NCBI GenBank assembly: GCA_003169895.1
Contig: PNAE01000007.1
Span: 275,603 to 339,602 of the forward strand
Reading direction: 5' to 3'
DNA: 64,000 bases
From: Gemmatimonadota bacterium
GTDB taxonomy: Bacteria > Gemmatimonadota > Gemmatimonadetes > Gemmatimonadales > GWC2-71-9
Of the stretch, positions 17,851 through 24,986 are shown piece after piece (position 1 is the stretch's first letter; each line of letters starts with the position of its first letter). Below the pieces are notes generated by a model. That model made no database searches. It was not told the origin of the DNA and was given only the letters and a program-made list of their open reading frames with translations. Both the position numbers and the translations under genes were made by a program.

Positions 17851-18332
17851 AACGCGCTCGCCTCCGGTTCCTTCGGCTTCGGCCACCCGGCCTCGTCGAC
17901 GTCGTGGATGGGATCCAGCATGAGCAGGTCTTCCATGTCCGAGTAGGCATTCAGAACGGGCGCCACGAACACCGTACGCGCGTGCCCATTGGGCAACGAC
18001 GGCCGCACCGGCGCCGGAGCTGTGCCCTCGTGGCGTGCGTCCTCCACAATCAGGCGTCGCTCCAGCAGCTCGGCTACGAAGGCGTCCACGGCGTGCTCCA
18101 GTTCCGTCCGGTCGCATTCGTAGCGCCCGGCCAGCGTCCCGGCTATGCCCGAGCGCCCGAGCCCCGCCTCGACGCCGCTCCATATCTCCGCCCCGCTGCC
18201 CTGCGTGCTGAAGTAGTGCCCCGACGCGAGGTCGATGATGACCGCCTCACCGTCGATGATTTCGCCGACGACCGCCGGCGCGTTGATTCTGAGAGTGGGT
18301 TCCACTGCCACCGTCCTGATTGGAGGGTCCAT
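17847..18332 (-). CDS. PqqD-like protein with leader-like C-terminal tail
   Basis: 161 residues from ATG 18332. Residues about 13-97 form a PqqD/RRE-type fold: APAVVGEIIDGEAVIID, a GHYFSTQGSGAEIW turn, then helices to LLERRLIVED. PqqD-like domains bind leader peptides for modifying enzymes. Beyond residue 98 a 64-residue tail carries VFVAPVLNAYSDMEDLLMLD (121-140), PIHDVDEAGWP and a Pro/Glu-rich end. The spacing of aromatic, Pro and Leu residues resembles lasso-peptide leaders. The predicted sigma-54 start falls at the ATG, so GTG codons at 18311 or 18305, preceded by AGGA, may be the true start. First gene of the seven-gene operon. Domain assignment is sound; the leader reading is inference. 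Confidence 0.82.
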   Translation of the reverse strand: MDPPIRTVAVEPTLRINAPAVVGEIIDGEAVIIDLASGHYFSTQGSGAEIWSGVEAGLGRSGIAGTLAGRYECDRTELEHAVDAFVAELLERRLIVEDARHEGTAPAPVRPSLPNGHARTVFVAPVLNAYSDMEDLLMLDPIHDVDEAGWPKPKEPEASAL

Positions 18333-18357
18333 CCGCGAAAAGCAACATCCATGCCAT
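18300..18357 (-). repeat. 58-bp promoter/start repeat, copy 1
   Basis: About four in five bases match the copy at 20022-20080. The match runs from the -24 element through the first codons: an identical ATGGCATGGATGTTGCTTTT, then CAGGA-N-GGTGGCAGTGGA. It precedes the PqqD-like gene. Confidence 0.8.
18341..18356 (-). promoter_or_regulatory. Sigma-54 (-24/-12) type promoter of the PqqD-like operon
   Basis: On the minus strand the site reads TGGCATGGATGTTGCT: GG and GC are ten bases apart as required, and only one base of TGGCACG-N4-TTGCW differs. The expected start of transcription is about 18330, at the annotated ATG, implying a leaderless message or a GTG start slightly downstream. No enhancer-binding activator gene is in the window. 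Confidence 0.7.
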
Positions 18358-19433
18358 CATGCCCCTGCTTCACGGCCTGGATCACTCTCCGGTCGAGCGT
18401 GACTCAGCTTGGTGATGGTATCAAGATGACCGCGCTCCGCCAAGATTTGGTGAGGAAACAGCCGCGGCCATTCGTCGGCGAAGCGTTTCTTGATCTCGTG
18501 CTGGTCGTAGATCTCTTGAACCAACGTAACGAAAGCCTCGCGATGGACTCTGAGCTTCGCGAGCACCGCGTCGCGAGGAATGTCGGGCCGCACCCCCCGA
18601 CCGATGAGCTCTCGCACCGCCTCCTCGATCGCCCGGGGTTCCGGTGGCACGGTCAGGACGAAGCTCTCTTCAAAGAACAAATCCCGACCGCCCCGGCTGG
18701 GCGTGGTCACGATCGGGAGTCCGCTCAGCAGATATTCGGCACTGGCGAACATCGGACCCTCCTCCTCCGAAAGACACAAGCCGACCCGGCAGGCGTTCAG
18801 GCAATCGTTGATCTCCCGAAGACTGAGCAGTCGATATTCGCCCGAATCCGAGTGATTGAAGAAGTGGGCGCGAGAGAATTCGCGGCGAGTTTCCCGGATG
18901 TATTCGGGACCTTCCTTCGTGGGATTGTAGATCAGGGCCAGACTGGCGATTTCCCGGGCCAGGAAGTGTCGCTTCTGTTTGTCGAGTCGTGCGTTATATA
19001 CTGCGTCGAACCGCTTCGTGACGGAGGGCAATGGCCGAAATATTGATTCGTTAACGAAGCAATTGTGGTTGCAGAGTATTGCACGTCCTCCCCGAGCTCG
19101 GAACAGTTCCGCCTGACCAGGCTCATTGCAAAGGTGAATCAACTCGACATCCGGGAATTGCTGCCTCGTGCGGCTTTCCAACTCCAGAATCCAGTCAAAC
19201 ACGCGAGACGTGAGAGCCCAACTGTGGCGAAACAGGCAGTAGGCCTTCCGCCCACGAAGTGCGGAGAACAGCATCTGATAGCTGGGCAGAAACTCGTCGA
19301 CCATATCCAGAATTGGCTGCACATGAAAAATCGGGGGATCCACCGAGATGATCGAGTAACGGGCAAAGTGGGTTCGATGGAGCCGGGCAAACCCCTCGAG
19401 CACGCCACGTCGCACCGAGTCGCGATCCGTCAT
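18357..19433 (-). CDS. GT4-like glycosyltransferase
   Basis: 358 residues from ATG 19433, whose ATGA overlaps the hydroxylase-like gene's stop. The C-terminal half has the retaining GT-B signature: CRVGLCLSEEEGPMFASAEY, with the E-x7-E pair, then LLSGLPIVTTPSRGG. The N-terminal half is Rossmann-like (YSIISVDPPIFHVQPILDM; GGRAILCNHNCFVNES). It should use a nucleotide sugar in the cytoplasm. Its stop codon ends directly against the sigma-54-like promoter of the next operon, so there is no room for a separate terminator. Longer upstream frames cross the hydroxylase gene and are shadows. Confidence 0.87.
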   Translation of the reverse strand: MTDRDSVRRGVLEGFARLHRTHFARYSIISVDPPIFHVQPILDMVDEFLPSYQMLFSALRGRKAYCLFRHSWALTSRVFDWILELESRTRQQFPDVELIHLCNEPGQAELFRARGGRAILCNHNCFVNESIFRPLPSVTKRFDAVYNARLDKQKRHFLAREIASLALIYNPTKEGPEYIRETRREFSRAHFFNHSDSGEYRLLSLREINDCLNACRVGLCLSEEEGPMFASAEYLLSGLPIVTTPSRGGRDLFFEESFVLTVPPEPRAIEEAVRELIGRGVRPDIPRDAVLAKLRVHREAFVTLVQEIYDQHEIKKRFADEWPRLFPHQILAERGHLDTITKLSHARPESDPGREAGA

Positions 19434-19966
19434 GCTTCCCGCGCTGCGCGGTCGGGCGCTCGTTGCCGGATCGAAGGTGACGCGGCGTATTGTTCCTGCG
19501 TCTGTCGAAAGGGATACACCATCCGCACCAGTGGCCTGAGCAAGAGCGACGTGACGCCGGCCACCTTTTCGTGGGGAAATGCCTCGTCCTCGATGCCCGT
19601 CTCGGGATATTCGTCGTAGCCACGGTACTGCGTGCCGAACAGGCGATCCCGGATGCTGAACAAGGCACCGAAGTTGGTATCCCGGTGCCGTCGTTCGACG
19701 GAATGATGGATTCGATGAAACTGCGGCGTGACAAGAACATAACGCAGCGGCCCGAGATTCGTGCGAATGTTGCCGTGATGGAACCGCGTGTACCACTTTG
19801 CGATGATGGAGAACCAGACGATCTGGGGCGGATCCACCTGCAGCATCAGAAATGGAATCACGAGCAACGTGTGCCCGAACGGATGCGCGACCTTGGCGAG
19901 CCAGTATGTGACCGCGAGTGCGACCACAGCAATCAGTGCTCCGATGATGAATCTGCGTCGGTTCAT
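19430..19966 (-). CDS. Fatty-acid hydroxylase/sterol-desaturase family protein, N-terminally short
   Basis: 178 residues. A membrane region (FIIGALIAVVALAVTYWLA and HTLLVIPFLML) precedes two His clusters, WYTRFHHGNI and TPQFHRIHHSVE, plus the family's DRLFGTQYRGYDEYPE ending. Full members have about 260-300 residues and an earlier His-x3-His and HRxxH box on preceding helices; that half is absent here. With half the di-iron ligands missing, activity is doubtful unless a partner supplies them. The ATG at 19966 overlaps the stop of a 30-codon ORF and its own stop overlaps the GT4 start, so the reading frame is maintained in an operon rather than obviously decaying. Confidence 0.75.
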   Translation of the reverse strand: MNRRRFIIGALIAVVALAVTYWLAKVAHPFGHTLLVIPFLMLQVDPPQIVWFSIIAKWYTRFHHGNIRTNLGPLRYVLVTPQFHRIHHSVERRHRDTNFGALFSIRDRLFGTQYRGYDEYPETGIEDEAFPHEKVAGVTSLLLRPLVRMVYPFRQTQEQYAASPSIRQRAPDRAAREA

Positions 19967-20055
19967 GGGTGACCCTCAACGATCTCGGTGAGGACGCCCG
20001 CCGCATAGCCTCCGGGCTTGAGCTCCACTGCCACCTTCCTGCTCGGCGGGACCAT
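19963..20055 (-). CDS. Short leader ORF resembling the start of the PqqD-like gene
   Basis: 30 codons from ATG 20055 (or 23 from an internal GTG), ending with an ATGA overlap on the hydroxylase-like gene. The first residues, M-x-PP-x-R-x-VAVE, line up with those of the PqqD-like protein at 18332, and AGVLTEIVEG is loosely like its GEIIDGEAV segment. It sits at the same position relative to a sigma-54-like promoter. Either a remnant of a second PqqD-like gene after a deletion, or a coupling peptide that brings ribosomes to the hydroxylase gene. Confidence 0.45.
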   Translation of the reverse strand: MVPPSRKVAVELKPGGYAAGVLTEIVEGHP

Positions 20056-20080
20056 CCGGCAAAAGCAACATCCATGCCAT
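20022..20080 (-). repeat. 58-bp promoter/start repeat, copy 2
   Basis: Second copy of the repeat at 18300-18357, here ahead of the leader ORF and hydroxylase-like gene. It keeps the -24/-12 element and the CAGGA-N-GGTGGCAGTGGA block. Confidence 0.8.
20064..20079 (-). promoter_or_regulatory. Sigma-54 (-24/-12) type promoter of the hydroxylase-GT4 unit
   Basis: Identical 16-base core to the site at 18341-18356, again with its predicted transcription start on the first ATG. Two identical cores 1.7 kb apart, each ahead of a co-directional operon, make chance unlikely. Confidence 0.7.
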
Positions 20081-20265
20081 GGGGAGCGCTACGGAACTTC
20101 CCGAAGTTGTGTCACGCCGCGGCGCTCCCAGCTCATCCTCCCGGTGGTTCGATTGCCTCCCTGATACGGAGTATCATTCGAAGTCCGCACACAACGTCTG
20201 CCGCCTGAATAGTGAATCACGCTGGCGCACGCCAGTGCATATCCCCGTGCGCCGATGGAGCATCC

Positions 20266-21102
20266 ATGGACAAGAAGTTCATCCTGAATTTCACGCCGAC
20301 GGGAATGATCCCCACCAAGGCCATGACGCCGAAGGTGCCGATCCTCCCGGCCGAGATCGTCGTGCAGGTGGGTGAAGCGGTGAAGCTGGGTGCGAACATG
20401 GTGCATCTGCACGCGCGTGACCTGCAGGATGGCAAGCCGACCTACCGGAAGGAGGTCTACGCCGAAATCGTCACCGGAGTCCGGGCGCGACACCCCGAGC
20501 TGGTCATTTGTCTCTCGACAAGTGGCCGCGACTTTCCGGGGTTCAAGGAACGCTCCGAGTGTCTCGACCTCACGGGGGACCTGAAGCCCGACATGGGGAG
20601 CCTGACGTTGAGTTCGCTCAACTTCAATACCCAGGCGAGCATGAATGCGCCTGACATGATCAAGTCACTCGCGAAGAAGATGCAGGACAACGGGATCAAG
20701 CCGGAGCTCGAGGTCTTCGACCTGGGGATGATCAACTACGCGCACTACCTGATCACCAAGGGGTTGATCACGCCACCGTACTATTTCAACCTGATCCTGG
20801 GGAACATCGCTTGCGCCCAGGCCAACCTGCTGAGCCTCGGACTGATGATCAAGGAGTTGCCGCCGGAGTCGATCTGGTCGGTGGGCGGCATCGGCGACCA
20901 TCAGCTGAAGATGAATGCCATCGGGATCGTGGACGGCGGCGGCGTACGCGTCGGTCTCGAGGACAACATCTACTTCGACGCGGACCGGGCCCAGCTGGCA
21001 TCCAACAGTGACCTCGTGAAGCGGATCGTCGATATCGCCACGGCAGTGGGGCGCACGCCCTGGTCCCACCGGGAGGCAAGGGCGTTGCTGGGGATGGCTT
21101 AG
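20266..21102 (+). CDS. BKACE-family beta-keto acid cleavage enzyme (DUF849)
   Basis: 278 residues from ATG 20266, with GGAG about eight bases upstream; the frame to 20212 is open but unsupported. The family hallmark MVHLHARDLQDGKPT (zinc-binding His pair at residues 47 and 49) and the early FTPTGMIPTKAM are present, as are GNMACAQ-like GNIACAQANLL and DGGGVRVGLEDNIY near the end. BKACE enzymes condense a beta-keto acid with acetyl-CoA, giving acetoacetate and a CoA ester, as in 3-keto-5-aminohexanoate cleavage in lysine fermentation. No other lysine-fermentation gene is nearby. The GNAT gene starts one base after its stop, so a role in making an acyl or amino group for the glycan island is possible. 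Confidence 0.88.
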   Translation: MDKKFILNFTPTGMIPTKAMTPKVPILPAEIVVQVGEAVKLGANMVHLHARDLQDGKPTYRKEVYAEIVTGVRARHPELVICLSTSGRDFPGFKERSECLDLTGDLKPDMGSLTLSSLNFNTQASMNAPDMIKSLAKKMQDNGIKPELEVFDLGMINYAHYLITKGLITPPYYFNLILGNIACAQANLLSLGLMIKELPPESIWSVGGIGDHQLKMNAIGIVDGGGVRVGLEDNIYFDADRAQLASNSDLVKRIVDIATAVGRTPWSHREARALLGMA

Positions 21103-21103
21103 C

Positions 21104-21751
21104 GTGAGCGCCTCACGGAGCCTCGCTACCCGGGTGCGTCAGGCATGGGGCAGAGTTCGGAACCAGAGCCTGCGCGTAACGCTGCGCTATTATCTCCGGC
21201 GGATGGAGATTCGCGTCATTCCATTCTACTACGTGAAGGAGCTCCTGCCGCGTGACATCCCGAGGGATCTCACCGCCTTGCCCGAGGGATTCGACTTCGA
21301 GGTGTTTGGCGAAAGGGAGATCGCGATCATCACCGGCTTTCCCGAACAGGACGCGCCTTTCATCGGCGCACACCTGCGCGAGAGCCTCAAGCATGGTCAC
21401 ACCTGCCTGGGCGTCAAGCGCCAGGGCGAGATCGTCGCCTTCACCTGGTTCGCCCTCGACGCGACCCACAGCAAGCTTCATCCGGTTGCGATGCAGCCGA
21501 ACGAGGCCTACCTGTATAACATGTATGTCTTGCCGGAAGTCCGAGGTCACAACCTCGCGCCGATCCTGCGATTCAAGAGCTACGAGATCCTGCGGACGAT
21601 GGGCCGTGACACCTTTTACAGCATCACCCTGACTTCCAACCAGGCGTCGTGGCGGTTCAAGCAGAAACTCAACGCGCAGCGCGTATTCCTCGGGTTGTAC
21701 GTTGACTTCCTCGGAAGGTTCGATGGCCGCTGGATCCTGCGGAGATTCTGA
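21104..21751 (+). CDS. GNAT-type acyltransferase
   Basis: 215 residues from GTG 21104, one base after the BKACE stop. An N-terminal basic helix (RQAWGRVRNQSLRVTLRYYLRRM) leads to a GNAT-like core: HTCLGVKRQGEIVAFTWF as the beta3-4 hairpin, YLYNMYVLPEVRGHNLAPIL as the beta4 and acetyl-CoA binding loop, then TLTSNQASWRFKQKLN. This layout is close to acyltransferases found in polysaccharide and lipid clusters. It probably acylates an amino or hydroxyl group using an acyl-CoA; coupling to BKACE, which makes acyl-CoA, is an attractive inference. Confidence 0.8.
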   Translation: MSASRSLATRVRQAWGRVRNQSLRVTLRYYLRRMEIRVIPFYYVKELLPRDIPRDLTALPEGFDFEVFGEREIAIITGFPEQDAPFIGAHLRESLKHGHTCLGVKRQGEIVAFTWFALDATHSKLHPVAMQPNEAYLYNMYVLPEVRGHNLAPILRFKSYEILRTMGRDTFYSITLTSNQASWRFKQKLNAQRVFLGLYVDFLGRFDGRWILRRF

Positions 21752-21871
21752 GGCAGCGCTCAGCGACCCGTTCCGGATGCAGGAGTAAGCGCTTTTCCCT
21801 TGCGTTCTGCGCATTCCCGCCGAGTATTCGCGAATGCTCGCAGCGCCGGTTGTTTGCCCTGAGATCGCGGG

Positions 21872-23026
21872 TTGACTTACCCTCCCGTATCACCGCTGGT
21901 GCTGCGCCAGAAGTGGCGCTCCCTCGGCGATCTCCTGGCAGGAATCCGCGAAGTGCACCGAGCGGAGCGGGTCGGGGTGATTCGCGCACTGCGCGAATAC
22001 CTGCGGATCCGTCGGGCGATCCGTGCCACGCCACGCGAGTACTTCCGTTACCGCCTATGGGACACTGCGGCGCCGCTCGCCGATCGGCTGAGCTTCATCA
22101 CCTGGGCCGATCGCCGTCCGCTCGAGGCATATCTCAACCCGAATGCCGACGCAGTGCGGGTGCGGTCCAAGATTCAGGGCGACGACCTCTTCCGTCAGCA
22201 CGGCTTGCCGATCCCGGCTCGGCTCGGTGTCTGGTGCCCCGAGGGTACTCACTCCGATGCCGCGGATGCGATCCGAACGCGTGATCAGCTGATGTCGCTG
22301 CTCAATCGCACATCAGGGGGAGTGGTCTTCAAGCGCGATTTCGGTGGCAGCGGCGAGTTCGTGCTGGTGTTCACTGCGGCTGACATGAACGGACTCCGGC
22401 ACGCCTCGGGGGCGCACTGGTCGATCGACCGTTTGCTTGAAAGCACCTCCGCTGTAGAGCCATGGCTGGTGCAGTCGCGGGTGACGGCACATCCCGAACT
22501 CGCAGCACTCGCCGGCTGCGATTATGCCGCCACGCTACGGCTGGTGACCTGCCGACGGTCGAGCGGCAGAGTGTTCCTGCTGCCGGCCACCCTCAAGTTG
22601 CCCTCTACGGCATCGGGGTGCGACAATTTCGGTGCTGGCAACGTGGCCGTCGCCGTAAGCTATGACGGCGTCCTGGGTCGGGGTGCCCTCGGGCTCGATG
22701 GTCCGCCGATCGACCGTCATCCCGTTACCGGTGCACTGTTTGAGGGAGTGACCGTGCCACATTGGGCGGCGGCGGTTGAAATCGTTCGTCGCGGCCAAGC
22801 CCTGGTCCCCACGCTGCGATCACTGGGCTGGGACGTCGCGATCACCCCCGGCGGATCGGTGATTCTTGAGACGAATGCGTGGTGGGGAGTGGACGTGATC
22901 CAGCAACCGGGATTGCGCGGACTGGTGCGTGGCGAATTCATCGAGTTTATCGAGGAGCTCGGCGCGGCGCATATTATCCGCCGGGGGCGAAGAGTGAAGC
23001 CGCATGGTTCCGCGCGGACAGGTTGA
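21872..23026 (+). CDS. Sugar-transfer-associated ATP-grasp protein (second of three)
   Basis: 384 residues from TTG 21872; GTG or ATG alternatives inside would remove conserved helices. Shared features with the protein at 10513: RATPREYFRYRLW, VVFKRDFGGSGEFVLVF (nucleotide lysine and glycine loop), LKLPSTASGCDNFGAGN and the ending SLGWDVAITPGGSVILETNA. The final 53 bases overlap tail-to-tail with the opposing paralogue at 22974. It probably ligates an amino acid or acid onto a nucleotide- or lipid-linked sugar, but no substrate is known. It follows the GNAT gene after a 120-bp gap that holds no other gene. Confidence 0.86.
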   Translation: MTYPPVSPLVLRQKWRSLGDLLAGIREVHRAERVGVIRALREYLRIRRAIRATPREYFRYRLWDTAAPLADRLSFITWADRRPLEAYLNPNADAVRVRSKIQGDDLFRQHGLPIPARLGVWCPEGTHSDAADAIRTRDQLMSLLNRTSGGVVFKRDFGGSGEFVLVFTAADMNGLRHASGAHWSIDRLLESTSAVEPWLVQSRVTAHPELAALAGCDYAATLRLVTCRRSSGRVFLLPATLKLPSTASGCDNFGAGNVAVAVSYDGVLGRGALGLDGPPIDRHPVTGALFEGVTVPHWAAAVEIVRRGQALVPTLRSLGWDVAITPGGSVILETNAWWGVDVIQQPGLRGLVRGEFIEFIEELGAAHIIRRGRRVKPHGSARTG

Positions 23027-24110
23027 CGACGTCGCCGTAACCGCGCTCCTCGAGAAACTCCCGGAATTCCCCCTGCACGAGCCCCTGTCGCCACGGCGCC
23101 TGAATGGTGCGCTCCCCCCAGCACGGATTCACTTCGATCACCACCGGGCCCGTGTCCGTGATGGCCACGTCGTATGCGAGCGAGGCGAGTTCCGGAAAGC
23201 AGTCTGCGATCCGGTGCGCCATGACGCGGGCCGCGGGCCAGTGCGGGATCACAGTTCCCGTGATCGCTGTACCCGTGAGGGGGTGGCGATCGACTCGCTC
23301 GAGGCCGAACCAGCGTCGCGCCGGCCCGATCCTGCCCTCGACGGGATCAACCGGCGCGGCGAGCTGGCCCACACCGTGGGAAAAGTGATCGACCCCGGAG
23401 AGACCGATCGGGATTTTCCAGACCGATGGCGCCATGTGCACGGTGCCGTCGAGCATGCGAAATGTCGTCAGGCGCAGCGTGCCGAGCGTCTCGCCGGCGA
23501 TGCGGGCGAGTTGCGGATGCTGCGGGATTCGCTGCTCCACCTTCCAGAGCCCCTCCGTGGCTAGCACGGCCCGGAACCGATTCACCGTCCAGCGGGTGCC
23601 GTCGAGCGCCTCGAGTCCGTTGGGAGTCGCCCGCCGAAAGACGTATACCGAACGCCCGGATCCTCCGTCGTCCGGCTTGATGACGATGCCGTCAGCTGGG
23701 GCATCGGCGAGGAGCAGGCGCACTCCGTCATCGCCGTGTCGGAATATGAACCGATCGGTGCTCGGTGCGATGCCGTTCCGGAGGGTAAGGAGGCAAAGGA
23801 CCCGGCCGACGGAGATGCCGGCGTCTTCGAGCACCGCGGTGGTCCAGGCCTTGTTGCGGATCCGCAAGTTGGGCTCGCGCGGGTTCATCCGGTATTCAAT
23901 CGCGCGGCGCTCGATGTTGCTCATCATCGTCATCCGCTCGGCGAGTGGGCGGGTCGTGTCCCAGAGTCCGTAGCCCATGAACTCGGCGCGGTCCATGCCT
24001 ATGGCATCGCGGAATCGTCGGAATTCGCGCCGTTGAATGCGCAGCGGAATACCGTGGTTCCACCGGATAATGGCGGCACTGGAGAGAAGGCGTCTGAGGC
24101 CCCGAATCAT
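22974..24110 (-). CDS. Sugar-transfer-associated ATP-grasp protein (third of three)
   Basis: 378 residues from ATG 24110 (an upstream ATG at 24173 would add 21 basic residues). Motifs match its paralogues: GMDRAEFMGYGLW, IVIKPDDGGSGRSVYVF, IPIGLSGVDHFSHGVGQ, and SLAYDVAITDTGPVVIEVN with W after it. It converges with and overlaps the second ATP-grasp gene, so the pair may be an inverted duplication that has since diverged strongly. Such tail overlap means that transcription of one opposes the other. Confidence 0.86.
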   Translation of the reverse strand: MIRGLRRLLSSAAIIRWNHGIPLRIQRREFRRFRDAIGMDRAEFMGYGLWDTTRPLAERMTMMSNIERRAIEYRMNPREPNLRIRNKAWTTAVLEDAGISVGRVLCLLTLRNGIAPSTDRFIFRHGDDGVRLLLADAPADGIVIKPDDGGSGRSVYVFRRATPNGLEALDGTRWTVNRFRAVLATEGLWKVEQRIPQHPQLARIAGETLGTLRLTTFRMLDGTVHMAPSVWKIPIGLSGVDHFSHGVGQLAAPVDPVEGRIGPARRWFGLERVDRHPLTGTAITGTVIPHWPAARVMAHRIADCFPELASLAYDVAITDTGPVVIEVNPCWGERTIQAPWRQGLVQGEFREFLEERGYGDVVNLSARNHAASLFAPGG

Positions 24111-24235
24111 CCGGGAGTATGTACCTCGTGCCCACCGCTGCCGCAAGCGTCCGCGGCAGACTGTTAGTGGCAAGAGCGTTCGCGGAATTCGCCGTCAAGT
24201 CAGCACGATTCAGTCATTCATCAACGAAAGACGGA

Positions 24236-24754
24236 CTATCCTCCAGAGCTGGGGGATGATACCGGCGCGGCCACCCGCGCCCACGCCTCGTCCGCAGCAA
24301 GCGCGGGTGAGCTGGTCGTTGTTGACGCGTTTGCCAGACGCTCCAGGAATGCTCTGAGTTGCATGCCCGAACGGCCGACTACGTGGTCAAGTCCAGCCTC
24401 GCGCAAAATGCGCGTGCCCCAACGCGAATGCCAATCAGACGATCGCTTGACAATTACCGCGTCGTCGACCTCATCGAATTGATCTGCCGTGATGTCCACG
24501 ATGAAACCATCCACCTGAAGCCAAGCGTGGATTTCGATGCCATCGTCGGTAACCCGCTTACCGAATACATATTCCAAAGACCGACCGGGACTCCCGGCCA
24601 ATCGTGTTGCGAGCATGTCGACGGCATCGCCACAACTGCCCCGAGGGAAGTGCCGGAGCGAGATCGGTCTTGCCTCCGGTGGTACCGATATGATCTGGGT
24701 TCGGAGCGATTCCGCGACACTCCGAATGGTTTGCTCTTGGTCGGATTGCGTCAA
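24236..24754 (-). CDS. Small Cys/His protein with a papain/transglutaminase-like pattern
   Basis: 172 residues. A conserved-looking PRGSCGDAVDMLATRL (Cys in a helix start) is followed about 40 residues later by IEIHAWLQVDGFIVDITADQF, giving a Cys-His-Asp order as in transglutaminase-like and papain-like hydrolases. No assigned family. The last 25 residues (Ala/Ser/Pro-rich) are encoded across a GTCCGCAGCAAGCGCG string that also occurs in an attC-like site at 27839-27931, so the C-terminus may have been altered by cassette junctions. Start ATG 24754. Possible peptidase; evidence is motif spacing only. Confidence 0.6.
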   Translation of the reverse strand: MTQSDQEQTIRSVAESLRTQIISVPPEARPISLRHFPRGSCGDAVDMLATRLAGSPGRSLEYVFGKRVTDDGIEIHAWLQVDGFIVDITADQFDEVDDAVIVKRSSDWHSRWGTRILREAGLDHVVGRSGMQLRAFLERLANASTTTSSPALAADEAWARVAAPVSSPSSGG

Positions 24755-24986
24755 TGTTGCCTCCGGCGGTCCAGCTGACGATTCTGCGCCTCTGCTGCGA
24801 CGCGTGCGGGGTGACCGCGCAACCTTGTTACATCAATGATACCTGCGCAGCTACCCCGCACACCTCGGCAGACCTCGCGTTGCCTTGATCGGCATCCGAT
24901 GGGCTTGGTGCCAACGCGCGTTTAGAGTTCCGGGCATCGCCTTCCTCGGTCTCGAGTTTTCAGCGCGGATTCGGCGGCGGTGTCGC

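Noticed and set aside
20212-20265. Earlier start for the BKACE gene
   Set aside because: The 18 extra residues have no family similarity, while ATG 20266 has a GGAG site.
24288-24304. GTCCGCAGCAAGCGCG, the L' block of attC sites, at the end of the Cys/His gene
   Set aside because: No R' (GTTRRRY) or matching left arm; kept only as a comment.
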